From Burkholderia stagnalis (lineage in GTDB: Bacteria; Pseudomonadota; Gammaproteobacteria; Burkholderiales; Burkholderiaceae), in contig NZ_CADESW010000001.1 in the NCBI RefSeq assembly GCF_902830275.1, forward strand, positions 558,001 to 622,000: a DNA stretch of 64,000 bases, written 5' to 3'. Positions 9,042-17,695 of the stretch are shown here, one piece after another. The position numbers and the translations under genes were made by a program. Below the pieces are notes generated by a model. That model saw only the letters and a program-made list of their open reading frames with translations, was not told the origin of the DNA and did not search any database. Position 1 is the stretch's first letter, and each line of letters opens with the position of its first letter.

Positions 9042-10394
9042 ATGCGGATCGAAAAACCGCTCTGGCATGAAGGGCTGATCCTGACGCAGCAGCATTTCCA
9101 GCAACAGGAACGCTGGGCCTCGTTCGCGTTGCGCCAGTTCGCGAATTCCGTCGTTTCGTCGCCGTGGGGAACGCTTGGCGTCGATATCGACGAAGAGGCG
9201 CTCGCGTCCGCGCGCCTGAAACTGACCCGGCTCCAATTGCGCCTGCCGGACGGCACGCCGATCGACACGACTGTCGCAGACGCGTTGCCGAACGCGCGCG
9301 ATCTGACTCGGGGAATCCCGCTCGACGCGCAAAGCATCGAGGTGCTCGCGGCGCTGGCTCTGCCAGACGCGAATGGCGGCAACTGCCGCTTCGACGAGAT
9401 CACGCTTGCCCGGCCAAAGCGCACGTATCGCGAATTCGTCAAGGTGGTCGATCTCAATGGCACCGGTGAGACCGAAATCGCGGCGGAACGTCATGCCGTG
9501 CGGCTGCTCTTCGATTTCGAGCCGCATGACGACGATACGGTGTGCGCGATAGCGCGACTCACGCGCGCGACGAACGGTCAGTTCCAGATCGATCGCAGCT
9601 TCGTGCCGCCCTGCCTGACATTGTCCGGACATGCGCTTCACGTCGAGCGAATCAATCGTCTCGCCGATATCCTGGGTGCCAGGAGCGCCGCGCTCGGTGC
9701 GCGCCGCAGCGAGCGAATCGAACAGGTGGCCGAGTACGGCGTCGCGGATGTCCAGCTTTTCTGGCTTCTGCATTGCATTCACAACGCGTGGCCGCAGCTC
9801 CGCTACCTCGCGTCGCATCCGAGTCAGCCGACCGACCGCCTGTACGAGGTGCTGGCTCAACTCGCGGGTGCGCTGATGACGTTCTCGACAAACGCCCAGC
9901 TCACCGACATTCCACCCTATGACCACGCACGCGCCGACGACGTGTTCGCCCGGCTCGAATCGCTGATTCGTGGCCTGCTCGATGCCATCATTCCGTCGCG
10001 TGTCGTCTCGATCGGACTGACGCACACGAGCCCGACGACATGGTCGGGCCAGTTTCTCGACGCGCGCCTCGCCGAGGGCACGTCGGACTGGTATCTGTCC
10101 GTCAATGCCGCGCTGCCCGCATTCGAGCTCGTCGAGCAGTTTCCGCGCCTGTGCAAGATCGGCGCACCCGACGACGTCGAGCACATCGTCAATTCCGCGG
10201 TTGCGGGCATTCCGCTCAAGGCCGTTCAGCGTGTGCCGGGCGCTATCCCCGTGCGGCTCGACAACCACTATTTCGCGCTCGATCCGGCCGATGCCGCGCT
10301 CGCGAGAATGCTCGTCGCACGTGCCTGCCAGATCTACCTGCCCGCGTCGATCCCCGACGCGTCGATCGAACTCTATGCGGTGCTGCGCTCATGA
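9042..10394 (+). CDS. tssK: TssK, T6SS baseplate protein
   Basis: A 450-residue baseplate subunit that links the baseplate to the TssL/TssM membrane complex. The diagnostic N-terminus is present (KPLWHEGLILTQQHFQQQE, the W-x-EGL-x-L-x-P/T-QHFQ motif), and the C-terminal part (IPVRLDNHYFALD) matches the membrane-complex-binding domain. Length is typical. The ATG at 9042 begins the motif directly. It overlaps tssL by four bases (ATGA), so the two are probably translationally coupled. First gene of the plus arm. Confidence 0.95.
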   Translation: MRIEKPLWHEGLILTQQHFQQQERWASFALRQFANSVVSSPWGTLGVDIDEEALASARLKLTRLQLRLPDGTPIDTTVADALPNARDLTRGIPLDAQSIEVLAALALPDANGGNCRFDEITLARPKRTYREFVKVVDLNGTGETEIAAERHAVRLLFDFEPHDDDTVCAIARLTRATNGQFQIDRSFVPPCLTLSGHALHVERINRLADILGARSAALGARRSERIEQVAEYGVADVQLFWLLHCIHNAWPQLRYLASHPSQPTDRLYEVLAQLAGALMTFSTNAQLTDIPPYDHARADDVFARLESLIRGLLDAIIPSRVVSIGLTHTSPTTWSGQFLDARLAEGTSDWYLSVNAALPAFELVEQFPRLCKIGAPDDVEHIVNSAVAGIPLKAVQRVPGAIPVRLDNHYFALDPADAALARMLVARACQIYLPASIPDASIELYAVLRS

Positions 10395-11146
10395 CACCCT
10401 TCTTTTCCAAGCGTCGTGAAGCGGCACTGCTCGATCAAGAACCGGGCGCCGGCCGCGCAACGGGCACGTCGATTCGCGCGGAGTTGCGCGACACGGCCCT
10501 GCTCGTCACGCAACTGTCAAACGCCGGTCAAGTCGAGAATATCGGCGAAACGCGCCAGCGCTGCATCCAGCTCGTCGCGCAATTCTCTACACGGCTGGAT
10601 GCGCTGGGCATCGCCCCGGACGTGCGCGACGATGCCGTGATCGCCCAGTGCGGCCTGATCGACGAGACGGTCTTGCGGTACCTGCCCCCCGCCGATCGCG
10701 CGCAGTGGGAACCGAGACCGCTGCAGGTCGAACGGTACGGCATTCACGACGCGGGCGACCGCGTATACGAGCGGATCGAATACCGGATGCGCGAACCCGC
10801 ACCGAATGTCGAGCTGCTGGAATGCTACGCGGCCATCCTCGGCATCGGATTTCGCGGGCGCTATGCATCGCCGTCAGGCGTATCGTCAGCGTCGCATGAC
10901 GGTGAAGCGAAACGCCAGGCATTGATTGCGGCGCTCGCCACGCTGATCGATCGGCTGCGGCCCGCTACGCCTCGGCCTTTCATGACCGATCGATCCACTA
11001 CGCGATTGAGCGACCGGTTGAAGCGCCTCTCGCCATGGGCAATCGCGGGCCTCGCATGCGGAGCCGCCGCACTCGTATGGCTCGTCTGGCAGCAGATCCT
11101 CGATGCGCAACTGGCGCATCTCGTTCAGCAAGCAAAACGGCTGTGA
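10391..11146 (+). CDS. tssL: TssL (DotU/IcmH-like), T6SS inner-membrane protein
   Basis: A 251-residue DotU-family protein of the T6SS membrane complex. The cytoplasmic helical domain carries the family segments IRAELRDTALLVTQLS, CGLIDETVLRY and LLECYAAILGIGFRGRY. One C-terminal membrane helix follows (SPWAIAGLACGAAALVWLVW) and then a very short tail, so the peptidoglycan-binding domain that some TssL proteins carry is absent here. The next gene supplies an OmpA-type domain on a separate chain. ATGA overlap with tssK and a four-base overlap with the next gene (if its GTG start is used) indicate one operon. Confidence 0.93.
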   Translation: MTPFFSKRREAALLDQEPGAGRATGTSIRAELRDTALLVTQLSNAGQVENIGETRQRCIQLVAQFSTRLDALGIAPDVRDDAVIAQCGLIDETVLRYLPPADRAQWEPRPLQVERYGIHDAGDRVYERIEYRMREPAPNVELLECYAAILGIGFRGRYASPSGVSSASHDGEAKRQALIAALATLIDRLRPATPRPFMTDRSTTRLSDRLKRLSPWAIAGLACGAAALVWLVWQQILDAQLAHLVQQAKRL

Positions 11147-12921
11147 GTTCCGATATGCATTCCCTGTCCGGCTCAGCGCGACCGGAGTCGAAGGCAGCGC
11201 GTGCGACGCTGTCGGGCCTTGGCTATCCGCTGCGCGCCGTTCTGGCGCTGGCCGCCGCGCTTGCATTGGCTGTCACATGGGCGATCCTGCCCGTCGAGCG
11301 CGGCACGGCGTGGGGTTTGACTGCCGTCATCGTTGCCGCCGCATTGCTGGTTGGTTGGCGGCACACGCGCAGGCTGGCGCTCATACACGAGCAGCATGCG
11401 CATGTGCTCGCCCAGCTTGGCGCCGCAACGGTCGACCTCCCGGTCGGCCTCAGGACCACGATGCCGGTCGCACTGGTCGTCGGCGACGGCCTGGCGGAAC
11501 TCTTCGATCGTGAGGAGACCATCACACGCTTCGTGCATGTCGGCGACGGCGCCATCTGGTTGCGGGTGGATCGCCCGCAAGACCTGCCGCGCCTCGCCGT
11601 CGCGATCCGCCAATGGCGCGATGAGCATCCGCCCGATTGCGTCGTGCTGTCGGTCGCTCCGGCGGCGCATGCGAACGACGACGCCTTGGCACAAGCGCTG
11701 CGCGTCATCCGTCAGGCGGCGGCCGACGCGTCGAAGGCGCTGGGGACGAGTTTGCCCGGCTACATCGCGATCTATCAACGGCTGACCGACGAGCCGGCGA
11801 CGAACTACACATCGATCGGCATTACGACGGCTCAGTGGTACGGCACGTCAGCCGCGTCCCCCATCGTCGACGCGGGCCGTTTCGACGCCGCAATCGAGGC
11901 CGCCGATGCAGAAGTGGTCCACGCCGGTGGCGACCGCGCGACGGCCGTGCGTGCGGCCGGTCTAGCCGCAATCGTCGGCTGGACACGGCGCAACGTGTTC
12001 GACGTGCTTGCCGACCGGCGGCAACCGGCGTCGGCATGGCGCCTGTGCGGCGCGGGCTGGATCGACTGCGGCCCCGCAACCGGCCCCGGCAAGCCTTGGG
12101 AGCGCGATATCCGGGCGCGCGTCGCCATCGTGCCGCGCCCCCTTCCCGGTTCGACGGCGCCATGGCCGCTGCCCCAATCGCTGATCGAAGGTGCACCGCG
12201 TCGTGTCCGGATGTCTCCCCGGATCGCCGCCCTCGGGCACACGCTTGCGCTCGTCGCGTGCGCAACGGCTGCCGCCACGTGGGGCGCGGCGAAGAACAAT
12301 GAAGCACTGATGGCCCGCATCGGCGAACACCTCGTCCGTTACGACACGATTCCCGCGGCTCACGACGCAGCGAAGCGCGATGCGCTGCGCGCACTGGTCT
12401 CGGATCGCGATCAACTGGACCGCTACGCGCGTACCGGCGTGCCGCTCCGGCTGTCCTTCGGCATGTATCACGGCCAGCACCTGCTTTCACCGCTCAACGG
12501 AGTGATCGCATCCTATGAGCCGCCTGCACCGCCACCGGCCGTCGTCACGCTGGACAGCATGTCGCTGTTCGACAGCGGCAACGCGGCGCTGAAGCCAGGC
12601 TCGACGCGGGCCATGGTCGGCGCACTCGAACTGATCAAGGCGCATCCGGGCAAACGGATTCTCGTCGCCGGGCATACCGACGTCGTCGGCAAGCCTGATC
12701 GCAACCTGACACTCTCGATCGATCGCGCGGCCGCCGTGCGCGACTGGCTCGTCGACGCATCCGGCATCCCGCCGACCCAGTTCGCGATCCAGGGCTACGG
12801 CGATACGCGCCCCGTCGCAGACAACGCAACACCCGATGGCCGCGCAAGGAACCGCCGCGTGGAAATCACGCTGGTGCCCGACGCATCGGCGGAAACGCGT
12901 TCGGAAGATCTTGCGAGGTAA
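11143..12921 (+). CDS. T6SS-associated membrane protein with C-terminal OmpA/MotB domain
   Basis: About 592 residues. Two membrane helices lie near the N-terminus (LRAVLALAAALALAVTWAIL and WGLTAVIVAAALLVGW), a soluble domain of about 270 residues follows, then another helix (ALGHTLALVACATAAATWGA) and a C-terminal OmpA-like peptidoglycan-binding domain (FDSGNAALKPGS, VAGHTDVVGKPDRN, RARNRRVEI). The layout of helices and the segment LPGYIAIYQRL are reminiscent of the N-terminal part of TssM/IcmF, but no Walker A motif is visible, so this is only a weak resemblance. It probably anchors the membrane complex to peptidoglycan in place of an extended TssL. The start may be GTG 11143 (overlapping the tssL stop) or ATG 11155. 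Confidence 0.8.
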   Translation: MSSDMHSLSGSARPESKAARATLSGLGYPLRAVLALAAALALAVTWAILPVERGTAWGLTAVIVAAALLVGWRHTRRLALIHEQHAHVLAQLGAATVDLPVGLRTTMPVALVVGDGLAELFDREETITRFVHVGDGAIWLRVDRPQDLPRLAVAIRQWRDEHPPDCVVLSVAPAAHANDDALAQALRVIRQAAADASKALGTSLPGYIAIYQRLTDEPATNYTSIGITTAQWYGTSAASPIVDAGRFDAAIEAADAEVVHAGGDRATAVRAAGLAAIVGWTRRNVFDVLADRRQPASAWRLCGAGWIDCGPATGPGKPWERDIRARVAIVPRPLPGSTAPWPLPQSLIEGAPRRVRMSPRIAALGHTLALVACATAAATWGAAKNNEALMARIGEHLVRYDTIPAAHDAAKRDALRALVSDRDQLDRYARTGVPLRLSFGMYHGQHLLSPLNGVIASYEPPAPPPAVVTLDSMSLFDSGNAALKPGSTRAMVGALELIKAHPGKRILVAGHTDVVGKPDRNLTLSIDRAAAVRDWLVDASGIPPTQFAIQGYGDTRPVADNATPDGRARNRRVEITLVPDASAETRSEDLAR

Positions 12922-12935
12922 CAGCGTAGTTTGGT

Positions 12936-12982
12936 CCCGGGGCGACAGCCTCGGGTTTGGCAATACCGGAATGCGGTTCCGG
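12936..12982 (+). promoter_or_regulatory. Two consecutive hairpins upstream of hcp
   Basis: The 90-bp gap before hcp holds two perfect-looking stem-loops. At 12936-12955, CCCGGGGC pairs with GCCTCGGG around a GACA tetraloop (one G-U pair), followed by TTT. At 12966-12982, CCGGAA pairs with TTCCGG around five bases. They could act as a partial terminator or processing and stability element separating upstream T6SS mRNA from hcp mRNA. Confidence 0.55.
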
Positions 12983-13011
12983 CGATTCGTAGTACGAAGA
13001 AGGAGAAAAAA

Positions 13012-13497
13012 ATGGCAATTCCGGCCTATATGTGGCTCAAGGACGACGGCGGCGCGGACATCAAGGGTTCGGTGACCGTTCAGGATCGTGAAGGCAGCGT
13101 GGAGCTCGTCGCTTTCGATCACGGCGTCCACATCCCGACGGACGGCAACACGGGCAAACTGACCGGCACGCGCGTCCACAAGCCGATTACGCTGACGAAG
13201 GAGACGGACGCATCGACGCCGTACCTGTACAAGGCGGTGACGAGCGGCCAGACGCTCAAGTCGGTCGAAATCAAGTGGTACAAGATCGACGACGCCGGCA
13301 AGGAAAAAGAGTACTTCAACACGAAGCTCGACAACGTGAAGATCGTGGCCGTGAAGCCGAAGATGCTCGACATCAAGAACCCCGACTACGAGAAGCACAA
13401 CCATCTCGAGGACGTCGAACTGCGCTACGAGACGATCACGTGGTCGTACAAGGACGGCAACATCATCCACAAGGACACGTGGAACGAGCGTTCCTGA
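13012..13497 (+). CDS. hcp: Hcp, T6SS tube protein
   Basis: A 161-residue Hcp-family protein whose hexamers stack to form the expelled inner tube. The N-terminus MAIPAYMWLKDDGG, the internal KPITLTKETDASTP and the C-terminal ELRYETITWSYKDGNI are characteristic of the family. The ATG at 13012 follows a strong ribosome-binding site (AAGGAG, A-rich spacer). The longer frame from 12931 runs through the upstream hairpins and is rejected. Hairpins on both sides and the strong ribosome-binding site suggest high, partly independent expression, as expected for the most abundant tube component. Confidence 0.96.
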   Translation: MAIPAYMWLKDDGGADIKGSVTVQDREGSVELVAFDHGVHIPTDGNTGKLTGTRVHKPITLTKETDASTPYLYKAVTSGQTLKSVEIKWYKIDDAGKEKEYFNTKLDNVKIVAVKPKMLDIKNPDYEKHNHLEDVELRYETITWSYKDGNIIHKDTWNERS

Positions 13498-13534
13498 TGC
13501 CCTGACCGGCAGGCGGAATCCGGTCGCCTTCGCG

Positions 13535-13559
13535 CGGCCGGCTTCCGCTTCGCCGGCCG
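13535..13559 (+). terminator. GC-rich hairpin between hcp and clpV
   Basis: CGGCCGGC (13535-13542) is perfectly complementary to GCCGGCCG (13552-13559), forming an 8-bp stem with a 9-base loop in the 140-bp hcp-clpV gap. No T-tract follows directly, so it is better read as an attenuator or 3' mRNA stabiliser for hcp than as a full intrinsic terminator. Confidence 0.5.
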
Positions 13560-13637
13560 ACACGCGCGGCTCGGCCCTGCGCTTCAACCACGCGCCGCCG
13601 GACGCCCGCATTTCCCCTTCTTTTTTCCGCTACTGTC

Positions 13638-16361
13638 ATGACGCTGCGCGACGACCGAACGCCGTCCCTCCGGGACGCCACTCACCTCCTTCGCCGACTC
13701 AATGCGCATTGCACGCGTGCGCTCGAAGCCGCCGCGAGCCTCTGCCAGACTCGGCTTGCGGACGAAATCGCGGTCGAGCACTGGGTGCTGAAGCTGATCG
13801 AGGCCGACGACGGCGACATTCCCGCGCTCTTGCGTCACTATGAGCTGGATATCGACGGCGTGTGGGATGCACTGATGCAGGTGATCGACCGCATGCCGCG
13901 CACGCTGCGCGGCATGCCGGCGCTGTCGCGGCAACTGGCCACCGTCATCGAGGACGCGTGGGCATACGCATCGTCCGACGATCCGGACGGCATGATCCGC
14001 TCCGGCCATCTGCTGCAGGCCATCGTCGATGCGCCTCATGTGTTGCGCACGCAGCGCGCCTGGCCGCTGCTGTCGGTCTCGAGCGCACAGATCCGGCGCG
14101 TGCTGCCGCGGCTGGGCCGGCGGTCGTGCGAAAACGAGACCGAGGACATCGCGCCGGAGCAGAGCAGCGAATCGGCTACTAATTCGGCTGACTCCGCACC
14201 GGCGCCCGGCGCCGCCGTTACGTCGCCGGCAACGCGCGTCTCTGCCAGCACTGCCGACGGAGAAGCACTCGCGCGTTTCGCGCTCGACCTGACGGACAAG
14301 GGCCGGCGGGGCGAGATCGATCCCGTCTTTGGCCGCGACCGGGAAATCCGGCAGATGGTCGACGTCCTGGCGCGCCGCCGCAAGAACAATCCGATCCTCG
14401 TCGGCGAGCCGGGTGTCGGCAAGACGGCGCTCGTCGAGGGGCTGGCGTTGCGCGTGATCGAAGGCAGTGTCCCGGCAACGATTCGCGACACACGCATCCT
14501 GACGCTGGATCTCGGCTTGTTGCAGGCCGGCGCGGGCGTCAAGGGCGAGTTCGAGCAACGGCTCAAGAACGTGATCGACGAGGTGCGCGCATCCGCGACG
14601 CCGATCCTGCTGTTCATCGACGAGGCACATACGCTGATCGGCGCAGGCAACGCGGCCGGCGGCGCCGACGCGGCAAACCTCCTCAAGCCGGCGCTCGCGC
14701 GGGGCGAACTGCGTACGATCGCGGCGACGACCTGGGCCGAGTACAAGGAATATTTCGAACGGGACGCCGCCCTCGAACGGCGCTTCCAGCTGATCAAGGT
14801 CGACGAGCCGGACGACGATACGGCGTGCCTGATGTTGCGCGGGCTCGCGAGCCGCTATGCGCGGTATCACGACGTGCACATCCGCGACGAAGCGATCATC
14901 GCGGCCGTCAGGCTGTCGCGCCGCTACATTCCCGCCCGGCAATTGCCCGACAAGGCCGTCGACCTGATCGATACGGCTGCGGCGCGCGTGCGGATGGCGG
15001 TCGACGTGCCACCGCCGGAACTGCAACAGGTCCGCGCGACGCTGGCGGCGCTCGAACTGGAACGTGCCGCACTCGATGCGGACATCCGCGCCGGGATCGC
15101 CGATGTCACCGAACGGCGTGCCTCGATCGATGCCGAGCACGATCACGCGTGCAGCAACCATGATGCCCTGCTCGGTCAGTACCTGCGCGAACGCGAGTTG
15201 ATCGGCGCGTTGCGCGACATCCGCCGTGCAGATGACACTGCTGCGACCGACCTGGCATCGATTTCCGCGACCCTGGACGCACTATCGTCGATTCAAGGCA
15301 AAGCGCCGATGATCTTCCCCGACGTTGACGCACAGGCTATCGCGCACGTCGTCGCCGAATGGACCGGCGTGCCGGTCGGCAACCTCGTCGAAGACGAACT
15401 GAGAAGGCTGCTCGCGCTCGAAGCGGCACTGGCGGCGCGGGTGGTCGCGCAGGACGACGCGATCGCCGCGCTGGCGGAGAGCCTGCGCACGGCGAAAGCC
15501 GGCCTGAAAAGCGAACACGCGCCGCTCGGCGTGTTTCTGCTTGCCGGCCCGTCCGGGGTCGGCAAGACCGAAACCGCGCTCGCGCTGGCCGACCTGCTGT
15601 TCGGCGGCGAAGCCGCGCTGACGACGATCAACATGTCCGAGTACCAGGAAGCCCATACCGTCTCGCAACTCAAGGGCTCGCCGCCTGGTTACGTCGGCTA
15701 CGGTCAGGGGGGCATCCTGACTGAAGCCGTACGTCAGCGCCCGTACAGCGTGATCCTGCTCGACGAAGTCGAAAAGGCGCATCGCGACGTGCTCGACCTG
15801 TTCTATCAGGTGTTCGATCGCGGCATGATGCGTGACGGCGAAGGGCGAGAAATCGATTTCCGCAACTGCGTGATCGTGATGACGTCCAACCTCGGCAGCG
15901 CGCAGATCGACGACGCGACTGCGGACGATCCCGCGATCATGCAAGCTGCACTGCGTGAAGCCATTCATCCGCAACTGGTTGAGCATTTCCAGCCCGCGCT
16001 GCTCGCGCGCTTCCAGACGCTGGTTTATCGGCCGCTCGATGCGGTGGCGCTTGCATCGATTGTCCGTATCAAGCTTGCCAAGGTTGCCGAGCGCCTGCAT
16101 CGGCAACACGCCGTAACGCTGAACTGTGCGGACGACCTGATCGATTCGATCGCGCAGCACTGCGTTTCTCGCGATTCGGGTGCGCGCAGCGTCGATGCGT
16201 TCCTGAATCAGCGCGTGCTGCCCGTTGTTTCCCGCGAATTGCTGGTGCGGATGGCGACAGGCGCCACACCATCCATCATTGCACTGTCGACCGGAACGGA
16301 GGGCGCGTTGACGATCGACTTCGTCGACCGCGAAGCATCATCGGTCGACCAAGCAAATTGA
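13638..16361 (+). CDS. tssH: TssH/ClpV, T6SS sheath-recycling AAA+ ATPase
   Basis: A 907-residue Clp/Hsp100 protein that disassembles contracted TssB/TssC sheath. Visible in order: a Clp-N repeat domain (about 1-150), a linker, AAA1 with Walker A GEPGVGKTAL and Walker B LLFIDEAHTL, a shortened middle coiled coil (ELERAALDADIRAG...), AAA2 with Walker A GPSGVGKTET and Walker B ILLDEVEKAH, and the C-terminal D2-small domain. Length and domain order distinguish ClpV from ClpB. It lies between hcp and tssE in the plus arm. Confidence 0.95.
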   Translation: MTLRDDRTPSLRDATHLLRRLNAHCTRALEAAASLCQTRLADEIAVEHWVLKLIEADDGDIPALLRHYELDIDGVWDALMQVIDRMPRTLRGMPALSRQLATVIEDAWAYASSDDPDGMIRSGHLLQAIVDAPHVLRTQRAWPLLSVSSAQIRRVLPRLGRRSCENETEDIAPEQSSESATNSADSAPAPGAAVTSPATRVSASTADGEALARFALDLTDKGRRGEIDPVFGRDREIRQMVDVLARRRKNNPILVGEPGVGKTALVEGLALRVIEGSVPATIRDTRILTLDLGLLQAGAGVKGEFEQRLKNVIDEVRASATPILLFIDEAHTLIGAGNAAGGADAANLLKPALARGELRTIAATTWAEYKEYFERDAALERRFQLIKVDEPDDDTACLMLRGLASRYARYHDVHIRDEAIIAAVRLSRRYIPARQLPDKAVDLIDTAAARVRMAVDVPPPELQQVRATLAALELERAALDADIRAGIADVTERRASIDAEHDHACSNHDALLGQYLRERELIGALRDIRRADDTAATDLASISATLDALSSIQGKAPMIFPDVDAQAIAHVVAEWTGVPVGNLVEDELRRLLALEAALAARVVAQDDAIAALAESLRTAKAGLKSEHAPLGVFLLAGPSGVGKTETALALADLLFGGEAALTTINMSEYQEAHTVSQLKGSPPGYVGYGQGGILTEAVRQRPYSVILLDEVEKAHRDVLDLFYQVFDRGMMRDGEGREIDFRNCVIVMTSNLGSAQIDDATADDPAIMQAALREAIHPQLVEHFQPALLARFQTLVYRPLDAVALASIVRIKLAKVAERLHRQHAVTLNCADDLIDSIAQHCVSRDSGARSVDAFLNQRVLPVVSRELLVRMATGATPSIIALSTGTEGALTIDFVDREASSVDQAN

Positions 16362-16386
16362 TCGACGCAGGAGCGACAACGAAACA

Positions 16387-16812
16387 ATGACCGCCGGCCC
16401 CTCCCTCTACGACATGCTGCTCGGCCAGATCGGCGGCGAGCCGATCGACGCCCACGACGACAGGACGCTCGAATGCCTGAGCATTCAACAGAACGTGCGG
16501 CGCATCCTGAATACGCGCGCAGGCGCGCTCAAGCATCTGCCCGACTATGGTCTGCCCGACCTCACCAACATCTACAAGGCACTCCCGGCGTCGGCGCACG
16601 TCCTCAAGCAGCAGATGGAAGCGACGCTCCTGAAATACGAGCCCCGCATCCGGTCGATCGACGTCGAGATCACCGACAACCACGACCCGGGAATACTGGT
16701 CAGCTTCGAAATGACCTGCCACCTGAAAAACGCGGGCCTCGTCCGGTTCGGCACGTACTTCGAGCCGCCCGGACGCCTGCGAGTCGAACGGCGCATCCGC
16801 AGCCGTCATTGA
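16387..16812 (+). CDS. tssE: TssE, gp25-like T6SS baseplate protein
   Basis: A 141-residue protein with the gp25/lysozyme-like baseplate signature: SLYDMLLGQIGG at the start, then SIQQNVRRILNTRAGALKH and LPDYGLPDL. Length fits TssE. It starts 25 bp after clpV and is the last T6SS gene of this arm; the next gene is convergent. No tssF, tssG or tssA follows, which is unusual for many T6SS loci, where E, F and G are adjacent. Confidence 0.93.
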   Translation: MTAGPSLYDMLLGQIGGEPIDAHDDRTLECLSIQQNVRRILNTRAGALKHLPDYGLPDLTNIYKALPASAHVLKQQMEATLLKYEPRIRSIDVEITDNHDPGILVSFEMTCHLKNAGLVRFGTYFEPPGRLRVERRIRSRH

Positions 16813-16822
16813 TCGGGCCTCG

Positions 16823-17608
16823 TCAGCCCGCCTCCACCACATGCGCCGCGAACCCTGCCTGTTCCGGCGCAATCTCCGCCTTCAACGTCAACGCCGGAAT
16901 CTCGTAATCGCCCGCATTCTGCCGCCGGAACGGAATCGGCTGCGTCTCCCACAGGCTATCGAGACGCTCGCCGAGCGCATCGCGCGTTTCCTCGAAGCGC
17001 GCGTCGCTCATCTTCCCCGCCCGGTAGATCACGAACGGCGGCAGCACATCGAAGCCCGGATAAAACAGCACCCCATGCTGGATCGGAAACAACACGGCGT
17101 CGATCGCCCCGTTGATACCGCGCGGGCTGTAGTGCGATTCCCACCCGCCCGTCGTGACGAGCACCATCGCGCGCTTGCCCGCGAGCGTGCCTTCGCCGTA
17201 CCGGTCGCCCCAGTGCGTATCCGAGTGTTCGCCCACGCCATACGCAAAGCCATACGCATACACACGCTCGACCCAGCCCTTCATGATCGCCGGCATCGTG
17301 AACCACCACAGCGGAAACTGCAGGATCACCGCGTCGGCCCACTGCAGCTTCGCCTGTTCACGCGCGATGTCGTCGCGCTGCGTGCCCTGCTCGAACGCGC
17401 GCTTCGAATCGAGCGACGGATCGAAACGCGCACCCGGCTGATGGTCGGTCACATCGTTCGCATCCAGCGCCGCCTTCCAGTTCATCGCATACAAGTCCGT
17501 CACCTGCACGGCATGGCCGGCCGCCTCGAGGCGCTGCACGGCGAAATCCCGCAGCGCGCCGTTCAGCGATCGCGGTTCGGGATGGGCATAGACGATAAGA
17601 ACATTCAT
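16823..17608 (-). CDS. NAD(P)H:quinone oxidoreductase, flavodoxin-like fold
   Basis: A 261-residue protein of the flavodoxin-2 (NQO/MdaB-like) family, which reduces quinones or nitroaromatics with NAD(P)H using bound FAD or FMN. Visible motifs are the N-terminal LIVYAHPEPRSLNGAL phosphate-binding region, QFPLWWFTMPAIMKGW and LVTTGGWESHYSPRG. I start it at ATG 17608, where the family N-terminus begins; the larger open frame upstream is a shadow of the divergent LysR gene. Divergent arrangement with the LysR gene suggests that regulator controls it. Confidence 0.88.
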   Translation of the reverse strand: MNVLIVYAHPEPRSLNGALRDFAVQRLEAAGHAVQVTDLYAMNWKAALDANDVTDHQPGARFDPSLDSKRAFEQGTQRDDIAREQAKLQWADAVILQFPLWWFTMPAIMKGWVERVYAYGFAYGVGEHSDTHWGDRYGEGTLAGKRAMVLVTTGGWESHYSPRGINGAIDAVLFPIQHGVLFYPGFDVLPPFVIYRAGKMSDARFEETRDALGERLDSLWETQPIPFRRQNAGDYEIPALTLKAEIAPEQAGFAAHVVEAG

Positions 17609-17662
17609 GACAGGGCACTCCGTTACGTGAATGCAAGCAGGATGCCGCGCCCGAAGGTATAT

Positions 17663-17686
17663 TGGAAATGAATTTCTGATATTCCA
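17663..17686. promoter_or_regulatory. Dyad in the oxidoreductase/LysR divergent promoter
   Basis: TGGAA (17663-17667) and TTCCA (17682-17686) form an inverted repeat separated by 14 bases, with a nested GAAAT/ATTTC. It lies in the 87-bp gap between the two divergent genes, ten bases from the lysR start. This is a plausible LysR-type binding site controlling both genes. Confidence 0.4.
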
Positions 17687-17695
17687 GGTATAGCC

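Noticed and set aside
12957..12975. Possible sigma-54 promoter (TGGCA...TGC) before hcp
   Set aside because: The GG-to-GC spacing is two bases too long and the -12 element is poor; the sequence is better explained as hairpin arms.
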